29,942 bases of DNA, taken from positions 1 to 29,942 of the forward strand of contig JAANBB010000465.1 of the NCBI GenBank assembly GCA_014621425.1, in the 5' to 3' direction. Of this stretch, positions 11,275-21,871 are shown in pieces. This DNA is from Cylindrodendrum hubeiense. Lineage: Eukaryota > Ascomycota > Sordariomycetes > Hypocreales > Nectriaceae. The notes under the pieces are model-generated. The model searched no databases. It was given only the letters and a program-made list of their open reading frames with translations, and was not told where the DNA came from. Made by a program: the position numbers and the translations under genes. Position 1 is the first letter of the stretch. Each line of letters starts with the position of its first letter.

Positions 11275-11997
11275 CTTGCAGAACGTTTGGCGCAACGCCA
11301 TACGTTTGGCGGGGTCCATGCAGCAACTTCGGATCCGTGGATCAAGTGCAACCGTGTGCGAGTGTGGAGGAAGTCGAGTGGGGAGACGGCTGGTGGCTGG
11401 GTCGTAGTCAGCACCCGGTATTACCGAGATGCCGACCTGTATGTTTAGTCAGGCGCTAGGCCTCCTGTTAGCCCAGGGTCCAGACAAGTCGGTCCGTAAA
11501 GAGGAGCTTATGGTCCCTGATAGACCCTGTCAACCCTCGGCCGAGTACCTGTATTCACCAGCAAAGACACGTCGAATCGCTTATCTGGCTGCTGAGGTGC
11601 AGTCGGTCAGCATCCTGCCCCCAAGTCGAGGGATTGGGATGGGGGCACGACCTTGTCCGAGTGCCCAATAGGCTGCCAACAAGGAAGCCGGCGGTGGTTT
11701 CTAGCCGCTCAAACCAACACGAGCATGCATCGTCATCTTCTGCGATGCAAAGTCACCACACCTCTGGGTAGCGTCCGTCACACAGCGTATGCAATTCGCT
11801 GACTTGGCGGGCCACCATCCATACTTCACCAGGACTAGGACGCAATAATTGCTATTGCCGACATGCATCTGATTGAATTGATACGGCCCTGTCGACAATC
11901 GCTTAGACACGTCATGTCCCATCATTTGCACCATGGCAAGCCTGTCCCCTCCGTTGCCTTGGCGCCGCTTCATAATTCGTCCCTTTCCGAAAACTAA

Positions 11998-13622
11998 TCA
12001 ATCGCGTCGCATTGCCTGCACCCTTTGTTGAGCTTTCCGTAAACGTTCGTCGTCCATGCCTTGACGCCACGAGCAGTCCGACACAAATTCACATGTCTGA
12101 CACTTGAATGCTTCTTCAATGTCGACGCCGCTGGCTTTTCGTTCCCCGCGCCACCACGCCATATACTTGGACAAGTAGAGGTCCAATGCCTGGCTAGATA
12201 CGGGGAAATCGTGTTGATCGATCTCCCGGCCATCGCTACGATGCACGTACTGAACTCTGAGCATGTGCCCCAGAGACTTCTCTCCGTGGGGAAACGTGGC
12301 TGCCAACTCTTCCTGTACTAGCGGGAGAAGTTCTCTCAGGGTTCGATACTTGAGCAAGTCGGGTTCGGTTGCGCTTGCACTTGACTCTGGGGTGGAGTCA
12401 GCCGTTGCAGGGTCCGGCTCTGAGCTTGACGGGGCGTCGAAAAATATTTCATCGTGCAAGCTTCCGATTTGTGCGATGAAGGTGTCGGAAAATGGTTCGT
12501 CGGGATCCAGGCCATACCGTCGAAGGACTTTGAGAAAATCCAATCGCCCCGCAGCCATGCCTGATAAGAATCGATGGTATAGCAAAAGCTGGATCTTGGC
12601 AGGTCGGAGCTGAGCCTTGCTCACAGGAGCCAATGACCCGCGAGTCTTGACGTCAGTAAGATAGATCTTGGGCCCCGGATGCTGCGCCTGTTCCGGCTGT
12701 GTGGGTGGAAAGTAATCAGTTAGTGATGCTTGGTGATACTTCCCCTGGGACTCCTGGCTGGAAAGCTCTTCCTCGAATTCGGGGTTCGGGTTCTCGTAGC
12801 TGACGCCGTCGATGATGCCATTCACCAGGTTGTTATCAATCATCCCCCATACTTCCAACTCTCGTGTAAGACCCATTTCTCGCAATGTCCTTAGCCCTTG
12901 CACCAGGTTCCAAAGCCTCAACCCAAAGCCATCCTCTTTGCTTGTTAGGTCGATCTTGACGGTTGTGTGGACTTCATCTTCGAGCTTTTGATGGACCTTG
13001 GTACCCTGTCGCATTGCCGCGGTCCTTGTTCTCCGACCACCGGGTAGTCTCGTCAACGTGTACCAATACTGCAATTCGCACCATGCTCCTGCATTGAGAT
13101 CGGAAACCGACAAGGGCTTTCTGGGGTATGATCGGAATCTTTGCAGGGGAGAGCGGTCGTCGAGGGTATCCCTCCCCGGTTTGTCAGTGTGCCGCGAATC
13201 AGCCTCGAGCACCGACAAGGCCCCTCTTACTAAACGCTTCGGGTCAGTTAGTCTGACGAAGTTCTCTTGCAAGGTCACTACATACGATCCGGGTACCAAA
13301 CATCCTTGGCATGCGGGATAGCTGATGGGGCTGGAGGCAGGTCCGGCATATCGGCAACAGTGGCCGGGGTCCGATCAACGGAGTGTGCTGGCTTGGCATC
13401 TTCCAAACCCAACGCTGGAAGATGCCGGGGCTCAGCCGTGACATCTCCGCTGACAACGTTGTGTTCTGATCTTCCAGGAACAGAGTCTATCGCTGCCAGC
13501 TTCGAATCCCTGGGTGGGGGTGGTTGGCGCGGGGCTGTGGGATGATCGGAAGCGAACTGAGCGAGCAACTCTTCCTCCTCGACGGAAAAGTCATAGCCAA
13601 ATTCGCTGTCGCTATCTGGCAT
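11998..13622 (-). CDS. exo5: Exonuclease V (Exo5/Dem1-type Fe-S single-strand DNA exonuclease)
   Basis: PD-(D/E)XK nuclease that degrades single-stranded DNA; in yeast it serves mitochondrial genome maintenance, in human nuclear repair. Two exons, 13622-13286 and 13229-11998, joined across a 56-nt intron (GTATGT..TTTAG, branch point GACTAAC) to give 522 aa. The RecB-like nuclease motifs are in order: GTKVHQKLE (H192), GIIDGVSY (D253), YLTDVKTR (D305, K307) and QLLLY (326-330). The four expected iron-sulfur ligands are present: C163 in AWCELQYWY, then C489, C492 and C498 in CQTCEFVSDC. An insert rich in Ser/Glu/Pro lies at about 375-402. The ATG at 13622 begins MPDSDSEFGYDFSVEEEE, which looks like the family start. 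An in-frame ATG at 13652 would add ten residues beginning MLLLLLKAA, so a weak alternative mitochondrial leader is possible. Confidence 0.93.
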
Positions 13623-14529
13623 TATGGCAGCCTTGAGGAGCAAGAGGAGCATGCATTCATGACGGTGCAGGAGTAGCGTCGTGAGGGAGGCGAAGTCTGG
13701 CGTATCTTCCTAGCGGTTGGGAATGACGCGCGAGCCAGTCACGGAGTCACGTGGCAGCGCTTTCTGCGGCCCAGGCACCGGCCATTTCTAAATGGATGCC
13801 TTCAGCAGGCATCAAAGCATGGACACGGCGCTGGTCCCAAAATAGGCACGGAGGGTTGAAAGTCCCAATCCAGCGGCGTAATCAAATAAGCAAGAACAAC
13901 GGGTAACTGCACTTGAAATACGAAGTTCCAGGGGATTTGTGTCAAATCTGGGCATGTCTCAGCAGATGGTTGGCTCTGGGGGACACTGAATGCAGCACCG
14001 AGAGCCCTGGGCACACAGGCACATGCAGGGCAATCAAGCCGGGGGCGGTCAGTCCCAGCATGGACGAATCCGACCGTCTCGCCAGATGCGTCGTCGGTCT
14101 CAACCCTCAGATATCCGGCGTCCTTGCAGCCGGTCACTGGGCACACAGATATGACTCGCAACAAGTCCTAGAAAATGCCTTGCCGGCCGCCAGCGCCGCG
14201 ACGCCTCTCTAGTAGCTCAGCTCCCCCTGAAACTCGCTAGGACTGCACCGCAATGTGGCTTGGCTGGCCGGTATGGGTCCTAGTCCACCGCGTGCGGCCT
14301 GCAAACACGGGGCCTCCAAGGCAGCAACCGAATACAAAGCTTTCTACGAGTCGCTCTGTGATGCAGAATTGAATCCAAACTTGTTACCTCCTCAGTCATC
14401 ATCTCCGCCTCCGCCTCTGGGACTCCCACTCAGCCAGCAGCCAGCCAGCCAACAGCCAGTCAAAAGCCAGTCAACGGCCAAGCTCCAGTCGCCTCCCGCT
14501 CATCCACGCTCCGGCCCGCAATCCGATCG
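13623..14529. other. Divergent intergenic region between exonuclease V and F-box genes
   Basis: About 900 bp holding both promoters. A 120-codon minus-strand frame (13802-14164) has several cysteines, but it starts at TTG and matches no family I know. Bases 14430-14490 carry imperfect ccagccag/cagccagt repeats in the probable F-box leader. No RNA gene was seen. Confidence 0.55.
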
Positions 14530-15136
14530 ATGGCTACCTTTCTCCGCTCACGCCCCACCCCCGGCTCCGGGAATGTGGACAAACCCGGAGCCAGCTCGGC
14601 CCTCAGCACAATCGACGAGGAGCCGAGCCTCGCTTTCATGGCTCTGCCGACCGAGATCCATCTCGCCATCTCCAAGATGCTGATCTACCCCGACGCCCTG
14701 TCCCTGAAACACACCAACGCCCATTTCTACTCTCTCGTCGACACCGGCATCAACCTCAAAGTCGAATGGCTCATGGAGCGCCGAAGTCTCCATCTCGAAT
14801 GCCCCAATGACCGACGATGCGATTTGGGGAGTGACCTTCGCTTCTGCCGAGGCAGTGTTCCGTAAGTGATCCCAACCCCGTTCCTTCCCATAAATCAAGC
14901 TTACCATCGTTGACAGTCTATTGATGCAACGTCGTCGTGAGCACATCGAGTGTGAATCTCGACCAGGTCTCGGTTGTCTCGTGTATGGAACAAGACTATG
15001 CTCCCATCGTTCTGCCATTAGTAGGCTATTGCCTCGATGGCTGCAAGTAAAGTTGACTGTCGAGCTGTGGTGGATCTTGCTGGCCTTGATGCCTCTATTA
15101 TGTTGCTGGCTATGGTTGACGGAGCTGTTTCGATAA
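14530..15136 (+). CDS. Small F-box protein with C-terminal transmembrane segment
   Basis: Two exons, 14530-14861 and 14917-15136, joined across a 55-nt intron (GTAAGT..TGACAG) to give 183 aa. The F-box-like region (about 36-75) reads MALPTEIHLAISKMLIYPDAL followed by LKHTNAHFYSLV. A Cys-containing module follows: C91, C97, C106, then C123, C131 and C139 (HLECPNDRRC ... HIECESRPGLGC). The tail, residues about 158-178, is strongly hydrophobic and Trp/Leu-rich (ELWWILLALMPLLCCWLWL) and ends with TELFR, so it looks like a tail anchor. F-box proteins normally link substrates to SCF ligases through Skp1; a membrane-anchored one could act on membrane substrates, which is inference. The start at 14530 is favoured because the domain follows directly, but the F-box itself is degenerate. 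Confidence 0.75.
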
Positions 15137-15788
15137 TCCCTCAACAACCACCGCTACTACCACACGATATTACGATTAATAATTTTGTACTAATAACTGG
15201 GCGTTGAATCAGCACAAGGAGCAATCGGGATTTGGAATTAATAGGTATACAAAGAGTTGAATTAATACGGAAGGGGAACAATAATGTGCGGTATAGGGTA
15301 GAGCGGCTTGCTCAAAAAGTATTGTTGCAAAACACGAATTAATGGATTGATTAACCTGAATTTCACCTTGTCGATCACCTATCATGTAATCGATGAATTT
15401 ACCTATCGTGTACTCCTCATGGTTAAAGACGAAACGTGCGTGGGCTTGCCGTGAGTACTTGCTTCGCATGCATCGGGACGACGTGACACTTTTCGGGCCT
15501 AAAGTATTTCATTTCAATCACTAGAAAACTCTAGCTTTCATGTGACAGACATGTGATACAGAAAGCAACAATGATCAAGAGAATGTAAATGGGCAGTAAA
15601 CCGAAGCAAACATTTCAAACCCTGAACAAGATTATGCGGTAACGACAGCAACGCAGCTTGTGCAAATGGCGGTTCAATAGCGTTCAGTGGATGAAAGAAA
15701 CGGGTTTGGAAGTCGAGGTATGATGTTCTCGATCCGCAATGAAAGTGAGCTCTAGGAATCCACCCCATAGCCCTCTTTAGGTGGAGCG
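15137..15788. other. Convergent intergenic region, no gene seen
   Basis: Lies between the 3' ends of the F-box gene and the metal-pump gene. It is relatively A/T-rich (for example around 15170-15250). Short frames are patternless. It probably contains both 3' untranslated regions and poly(A) sites. Confidence 0.6.
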
Positions 15789-18700
15789 TTAGAACCGAGT
15801 CCAGCGCAACAACACCGCCGCTGCAATGACTGGCAACACGCTCACCAATTCACCAAGCCCTGCGAACTCTGGTGGAATCCTCGCCTTCACAAACGCTCCG
15901 GAAGCCAGGAGGATTGCAAAGATATTGTAAACGAAGCTCCATGCAAAGTTGAACTTGATGCGGTTGACCGATGCCTTGCTTGCATTCATCATGGTGATAA
16001 TCCCGGATACAGCAGGTCGCATGAGCACCACATCTGCAGCTGACTGTGCGACATCGGTGCCTTCGTTGATGTGGACGCCGATCGTGGCTTGGGCGAGGGC
16101 GACAGCGTCGTTGGTTCCGTCGCCACAGAAGATGACGACTGGCTTCTTGTTATCTTTCAGATCACCGAGAAGAGTCAAAATGTAGTCCCTTTTATCAGCA
16201 GGGGAGCTCCGGGCTCGGACGTTTTCATCAGGGATTCCAAGTTTAATGGCCACGCTCTGAACAGCACCATCGTCATCTCCAGATACCACGTGGACAGAAA
16301 CACCGCGGTTGTGTAGAGCCGTGACGGTCTCAGCAGCATCGTCTCGGAGATCGTCCTCAAGACCATAGATAGCCTTCAGAGTATCATTGATCGTGAAGCA
16401 AAAGACGGTATAGCGTTGGGCCAGCATCGACTGAACAACAGCATGCGAGGAGAAGTTCAACCAACGAGAGTTTCCAGCCCGTAAAGTCTGACCTGCCGCC
16501 GTAGTTTCGATACCTCGACCTGTCAAGCTCTTCGGCTCAGGGACAGCCGATGAGTTGATTCCTTTGTTCTTAAGGTGTGTGGCGACAGCGACAGAAACCG
16601 GGTGTCGGCTGTCTCCAATCAGACCCAGAAGCAGCGACAAAGAGGATTCGGCATCGTCGACGTAGTGCTCCACAGCCACTGCGAGTTTGCCACGGGTCAA
16701 AGTTCCGGTCTTGTCAAAAACGACATGAGAAGCCTTGTACGCAACCTCAATCGCATCCGCAGACTTGAAGATGACACCTCGTTCTGCTGCAACACCGCTC
16801 GCAATTACAATAACCATAGGCACCGCAAGGCCAATCGCGCAAGGGCACGAAACAATGAGCACAGTAATGGCGTAAGTAATGGCCTGAACTGTCGCCTGAG
16901 ATCCGCTCTGACCTCGGACAGCAACGCCGATTGCGATCCAGATTGCAAAGGTGACGATAGTCAAACCTACCACAACTGGGACGAAGTATGATGCTACCCG
17001 ATCTGCTAGGTCTTGGATTTTGGGCTTTGACAGCTTGGCCTCATCAACCATAGCCGCAATGGCATTGATTGTGTTGTCACTGGGGAGGCGGGTGAGACGA
17101 ACAACCAGTAATCCCGGCCCGTTGATCGAGCCAGCAATTACAGACGACTTGGGGTACTTCTCAACAGGCCTGGATTCACCAGTGAGCATAGACTCGTCAA
17201 CCTCCGAAGAACCGGTGATTACAGTGCCATCAGTCGGAATCCTCGTGTCCGGAAGAACCTTGAAAACATCTCCATGCTGTAGGAGTCGGGCATCAACCTC
17301 TTGATCACGACCGTTGTCTTCATCCACGAGAATAGCAGTCGAGGCTTGGAGAGACTGAATCGAAATGGACTCCACAGCTCTCTGCCGAGCAAGAGCCGCA
17401 ACGTAACGACCGACCATGATCAGGGTGACGAGGAGGGTGCTTGTCTCAAAGAATTGCCCAGTTGAGAGAGGTTTCTTAGCGATAAGATACCCGAATGAAA
17501 CCACCGAGAAGATGTAAGCTGCGCTGGTGCTCAGGACGATCAACAGGTCCATCTCGATGACTCTCGAGAAAACGAGAGCTTTGAGAGCCTTCGGGTAAAA
17601 CGGGCCTGCGATGACAGTCTGGACTATAGTGGCCAAAGCAAGCGAGGCAGAACTATAGGCAATCTCCCTTTCTAGTATCGGAGCCCATGCCAGGACCAAA
17701 ACAGGAATTGTCAAGACTGCCGAGAGAAGAGTTGCATATCCGATATAACGGACATGCTTACTACCAGCCTCGAGTGACGGGTCACCGCGCAGAGGAGCTA
17801 GTTCGATGGAATGGTCCCAAGTATTCTCCAGGAGATCTCGAGCGCCGATAATCTTTGGGTCAAAACAGACCTGCACTGTGTTGTTCTCAATGATCGAAAT
17901 ATCAGTGACTCCGACTGGCCATTCCTGGTTGACAAAGTTGGATGGGCTTTCCGGTACAATGATGTCGATGCTTGTTCCCTTGGTGATGAGTCTCTGACAC
18001 TTGAACTCGGTGGTTCGTTCCAGATGTTTGATGACCTCATCAACGGAGCTGAGGCGAAGGTCGATATTGAACTCGGCTCTCGACATAACCAGACTTGTTT
18101 TGAGACCCTTGACAGCGGGCACTGTGGCGAGAGTTCTGTTCAATTTTGTCTCACAACCGGTACAGGTCATGCCAGAGATACTAAGAACAACACGTTCGTT
18201 GCCCGTACCCTGATTCTCCAAATCTTGGATAACGGAAACCTGGCCGCTCTTCTCTGTCAGGCCAGCGGTTGGATTGTCGGAAGAACAGCAGCCATCGGAA
18301 CAGGAGGGATCCGGGATGTCAACTTTCTTTGTCGCGCAACAAGATCCGGCGCAGCTTGGCTTTGGAGCCTCTTCTATGACTTTTGTCTTTACAGGACCAC
18401 AGCAAGTTCCAGAACATGCCTTGGCGGGAGATGTTTTGCCAGCGCTGGGCGTCTTGTCTTCGTCGCAAGGGTCTGGGCGGCGAGGAGGTGGTGTTGCTTT
18501 GACCACGCCGATATTGGCTGGTTTGCAGCAAGATCCAGGGCATGCGGCGGGAGGAGGCGGGGTTTCCATACTGTCTTTCTCATCGCAGCAAGACTTGGCG
18601 CAGTTGGCCGGCGGTGGCTTCTTCACAATGTCGGTTGCCGCTGGGGCACAGCAAGACTTGGAGCAGCCATCATCCTGGAGACTACCCGTAGAGCTGCGTC

Positions 18701-19401
18701 CGAGGCCATTTCGTGGCTTCAACCCTTTCTTGGCCGTAGAGCTTTTTGGCTCGCAGCCAGTGGAGCAGCACGAATCAACCGAAGAGCGTTTGATAGACCG
18801 CGTAGACGATTTCTTAGAGAAGCGCTTACTATCCGCCGAGGGTCGCTGTTGGGATTCGCAGCAAGAATCCAAACCGAGAGTAAGGAGGGCGCGACAGATA
18901 CAGCCGATGGCCTCGAGAGTTGAGCCATAGCGGTCGCGCGTGGAGCGACTGTGCTGGCCGCACGCTTTCCCGTCTGCCGTTCCGGCACAGGATGAAGTGG
19001 TCTGAGAGTAGCAACCAGTAGCTAGAATCTGCTTCAGTAAACTGTTTCAGTAAGAGTGAGATGAATGATGACGACTTACTGCTTGACATGCTGTCAAATT
19101 GAGCTGCCAGACCGCTAATCGAACACTCGCGCAGGGCCAGCCGATCCAGACAGGAGACATCGCAGCAAGGGGCCTGTTTTCCGCGGCAGCAGTCGGGAAC
19201 TACAGTATCATCACTGTCAACGTCTTTGTCACTGCAGCCTGTACCGTCGAAATCATCGGATTTCTCGTCGAGAGTGTCCTTCATGTTGACTTCCTCAGTC
19301 TCATCACATGACTTGTCGCTGCACAGGCTTGAGGTCTTATCGCCCTGAGTCGGGGTCGGTTCAGACGGTTGGGCTGGTGGCCCACAGCAGTCGCACGCCA
19401 T
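15789..19401 (-). CDS. P1B-type heavy-metal ATPase, Pca1/CrpA-like, with Cys-rich N-terminus
   Basis: ATP-driven exporter of copper or cadmium in the membrane. Exons 19401-19080 and 19021-15789 (58-nt intron) give 1184 aa. The first 360 residues are Cys-rich: CDCC, DCC, APCC, then six C-x3-CC modules at about 227, 248, 268, 310, 331 and 348 with Pro/Lys-rich linkers. One HMA domain has GMTCTGC (391-397); a following HMA-like stretch (about 455-520) lacks CxxC. The pump core has TGES (721-724), the metal-binding CPC (833-835), DKTGT (877-881, phosphorylated Asp), HP (914-915) and GDGTND (1074-1079). The last membrane segments read WSFVYN and end GELVSVLPVI, like yeast Pca1 and Candida Crp1 and unlike Ccc2-type pumps with MxxSS. 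The ion is uncertain: copper (CrpA-like) or cadmium (PcaA/Pca1-like). No regulator binding site is claimed. Confidence 0.94.
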
Positions 19402-20198
19402 GGCTGAGAACAAGGTGATGTGATGAAAGTGTTCTTTGTATCACAGCAAGGTTGTTGTCCAGGTGAGGTTGAGTTTAGGTGGAGGAGGGGTTGTCGAACT
19501 TGGCGGCGCCCCGGATCGCTTAGCGTGATTCGGTGCTCGTCATATCAACCACCAATCACTTCCCGAGCGGTATAGGAATTATGCAAGCATTGTTACATTG
19601 ACCCGGTAATATTCTTGAAGTGACGTGTTGTTTTCACTTGTGATAAATGTACTACGCACTCAAAATTGCCCACTCAGTCTTATCTGCCTGGCAGTCAACA
19701 CTCTCTCTAAGATATTTACGAAGTAGAACTATTGCAAGAGGCAGGAAACTGTAGTGATTCAGAGTCTATTCGAAAAGCGACGTGAATAGGGCGAATTTAA
19801 ACTGGGCTAGATACCAGTAACCATGTGTAGGGTGGGATCAGGCATATTAATCAGGACGGTGTCTTCCAGGGAAGCCTTGGTTGACAATATGGGCTCGTGT
19901 ACCGGTGGAGGTGGATTTACTCTTTGATAAACACAAAATAGTAAGACATTCTTCTTTCATGTCGCCCAACCTTTATTGGATGAAGTGAACATCTCTTGCT
20001 CCCTGTTGTACTTGCTCAAAGTCCTTTGTTGGTGTTACCAATGTTCTCATGCAAACGACAATAACAAAGTCTCTGTCTATCTGACTGCCCAAACGCTGGT
20101 GAAAGAAGAAACAATGACAAGAAACAAAAATTGCTACCAGGATCTGGTTATATAGTTGGATAGTTCTCCAAATTAAGCTGTAAATTACGACCATCACG
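19402..20198. other. Divergent intergenic region (metal pump and unknown gene)
   Basis: About 800 bp without a credible frame. A CCAAT pentamer lies near 19550. I looked for yeast Ace1-type copper sites (THNNGCTG) near the pump start and did not find a clear one by eye. A TATA-like ttatatag lies at 20148-20155, about 44 bp before the ATG at 20199. Confidence 0.55.
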
Positions 20199-21068
20199 AT
20201 GTCTTCAGGAACCTACACCACTCGGAATCAGTGCGATGACCCCCACGAAGATGCGGTGGGTTATAGTCAGCTCTTAGATGTTTCTCGTCTACATCTTGAT
20301 GATAACGGGCTGTTGGATTCCACGGACCTCAATGAAAACATCTTCTGCACAGAGATGGAGATGGAGGAAAATTGGACTGACACATGGACTACTGATGCTC
20401 ATGCGGAAGAGGACGCTTATCGGACCTACAATGAGATGCAAAACCTGCGACGAGAGATTGTAATCTTGCAGAATTGTGTCGCAGTTCTTGAATGCAAACC
20501 AATCAATGCATACAATGAAGTATCCAAATGCAGCACGGCCTACACAGAAGAGGAAGACTTGACCATGTACTGGCACATCGCGAAGGACTTTTCTCCCATC
20601 TACCGATCCTACCTCGAAACTGGGGATCACGATCGGCTTTTCAGCGAATGTAATCGCCGGCCTGAGCTAAATTGGCGACATGCAACTTGGATCCGCATGT
20701 TTGTCCTTCTCAGTTTTGGACCTGGCTTGGAGGAGCTAATATCGCCTCGTTTTGTTGACGGCGAGTTTCGAGTGGATCACATAACACACCAAGGGAGGAA
20801 GGAGCTCCCACACTCCTCCCTCGACCTGCGATTTTCAGTGAGATTTCTACTGAAGTCATTGTTTCGTGTGCTAGCTGTTGAGGTATGGGCACTTAAAGCT
20901 GCCTGGTTGGTGGCGCATGACAAGGTCCTGGAATGCCAGAAGCAAAGGATGATTTACGATTCAATGGTTCGGAGGATCCCATGTTCAGGCGTTCCATATA
21001 AATCCTCTGAGCAGCTGATCATGGACGATGAGGACATCTTCCTCGGCGATTTCCATGTTGACTTGTGA
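20199..21068 (+). CDS. Hypothetical protein, 289 aa, acidic with a short coiled coil
   Basis: Not recognised. Single exon from an ATG at 20199. The first 75 residues are acidic and probably disordered, with many Asp/Glu (EMEMEENWTD, AHAEEDAY). Residues about 73-98 form a likely coiled coil (NEMQNLRREIVILQNCVAVLE). The rest looks folded and helical: MYWHIAKDFSPIYRSYLE, RHATWIRMFVLLSFGPGLEEL and a hydrophobic stretch VRFLLKSLFRVLAVEVWAL at about 215-235. The C-terminus is acidic (MDDEDIFLGDFHVDL). No signal peptide or clear transmembrane helix is visible. The length of the frame and its balanced composition support a real gene. It lies divergent from the metal pump, with no evidence that they work together. 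Confidence 0.62.
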   Translation: MSSGTYTTRNQCDDPHEDAVGYSQLLDVSRLHLDDNGLLDSTDLNENIFCTEMEMEENWTDTWTTDAHAEEDAYRTYNEMQNLRREIVILQNCVAVLECKPINAYNEVSKCSTAYTEEEDLTMYWHIAKDFSPIYRSYLETGDHDRLFSECNRRPELNWRHATWIRMFVLLSFGPGLEELISPRFVDGEFRVDHITHQGRKELPHSSLDLRFSVRFLLKSLFRVLAVEVWALKAAWLVAHDKVLECQKQRMIYDSMVRRIPCSGVPYKSSEQLIMDDEDIFLGDFHVDL

Positions 21069-21871
21069 GTCGGTAGAGAGACGCGACTTTGGAGGATTGG
21101 TCGGCCAGTTGCTCAAGATCATGCACGAGTGAATGAATAAGGTGTAGTGTAGATTGGTTCTGAATTAAATATGACATTTTTTGAAATCTTCTTTCTTTGG
21201 CTAGCTTGAGTATCTTTCTGTCTGGAAGTATCTTTCTAAACTGGCGGCACAACTGTAGTACTCCATTTGTTTCCGAGATAACAGACGACCAATCTAAGGG
21301 CTTAACTGCCATCAATTTAAACCTGCCCCATGATAAGATTTATGAATTGTCATGTTCCCTGCGAAGAAACCTTCGAGACGGGTCGAGACGGGAAGATCCA
21401 ATTCACCAATGAAAAGAATGGCGTTGTTTTCGTGGGAAAGAGTTCAGCGGAACTAGTGATTGGATTTTTAAACTCTTTCACGCATTCGAATGAGTACCAA
21501 TCGGCAGACTATTCTATGGAACGATGGGCCAGATGCTTGTTGCTCGAATGGGAGTGAATAATGCAAAGTGATGTGGTATCTAACATCAACGAACAGTAGA
21601 ACAGTTTTTGACAGTGTAGGATATGATACCAATTCAACTGCAGAACATAGATGAATTCTTCTTATATAAATAGTGCCTATGCCTGCGTATAGATCTTAAT
21701 TAATCTCCATCAGTTTTACACCATTCACTTTCCGTATAACCGTCTCGGTTACCGCTATCCTCAATCACACAGTCAATCAACACACCAGCAATCATCGTGT
21801 CCAATCCTGCAAAGGAAGGTCAAAGAAACAAACAAACCACTCAGTACGTCGATATTTCGGGGAATACTGTC
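21069..21871. other. Intergenic region with one doubtful 75-codon frame
   Basis: Between two unrecognised plus-strand genes. A plus-strand ATG frame at 21330-21557 (75 codons) has mixed composition and ends ARCLLLEWE, but it overlaps another frame, has no known motif and is followed by a separate TATA-like promoter. It may be a relic or chance. The last 100 bases before 21872 are C/A-rich like a fungal 5' leader. Confidence 0.5.
21664..21673 (+). promoter_or_regulatory. TATA-like box upstream of the coiled-coil gene
   Basis: tatataaata lies about 200 bp before the first in-frame ATG at 21872 and is followed by a C/A-rich leader. This fits a transcription start near 21700-21760, after the doubtful small frame at 21330-21557. 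Position and sequence are the only evidence. Confidence 0.4.

Larger units (their letters stand above)
10240..11997. other. Long intergenic region, no gene supported
   Basis: Lies upstream of the Zn2Cys6 gene and downstream of the exonuclease V stop. Frames up to 111 codons overlap on both strands, lack recognisable motifs and several begin at non-ATG codons. The stretch contains three small direct repeats, listed separately, and a pair of TGACGTC sites. It is likely to include the promoter of the transcription factor. Confidence 0.6.

Noticed and set aside
13802..14164. 120-codon Cys-containing frame on the minus strand
   Set aside because: It starts at TTG, has no recognisable domain pattern, and sits in a divergent promoter region.
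14255..14683. 142-codon plus-strand frame overlapping the F-box gene start
   Set aside because: It is Ser/Pro/Gln-rich, in a different frame from the F-box protein, and is explained by cagccag repeats in the leader.
17811..18923. 370-codon plus-strand frame opposite the metal pump
   Set aside because: It lies wholly antisense to a gene with clear ATPase motifs, is rich in Arg/Trp/Ser, and arises from the repetitive Cys/Pro codons of the sense strand.
18274..18930. 218-codon plus-strand frame with Gly/Gln-rich repeats
   Set aside because: It is another shadow of the C-x3-CC module array; the repeats are explained by the sense-strand repeats.
19402..19620. Copper-responsive Ace1-type sites before the metal pump
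   Set aside because: No THNNGCTG match was found by eye near the start; the GCTG seen in the reverse of tcacagcaagg lacks the required upstream T.
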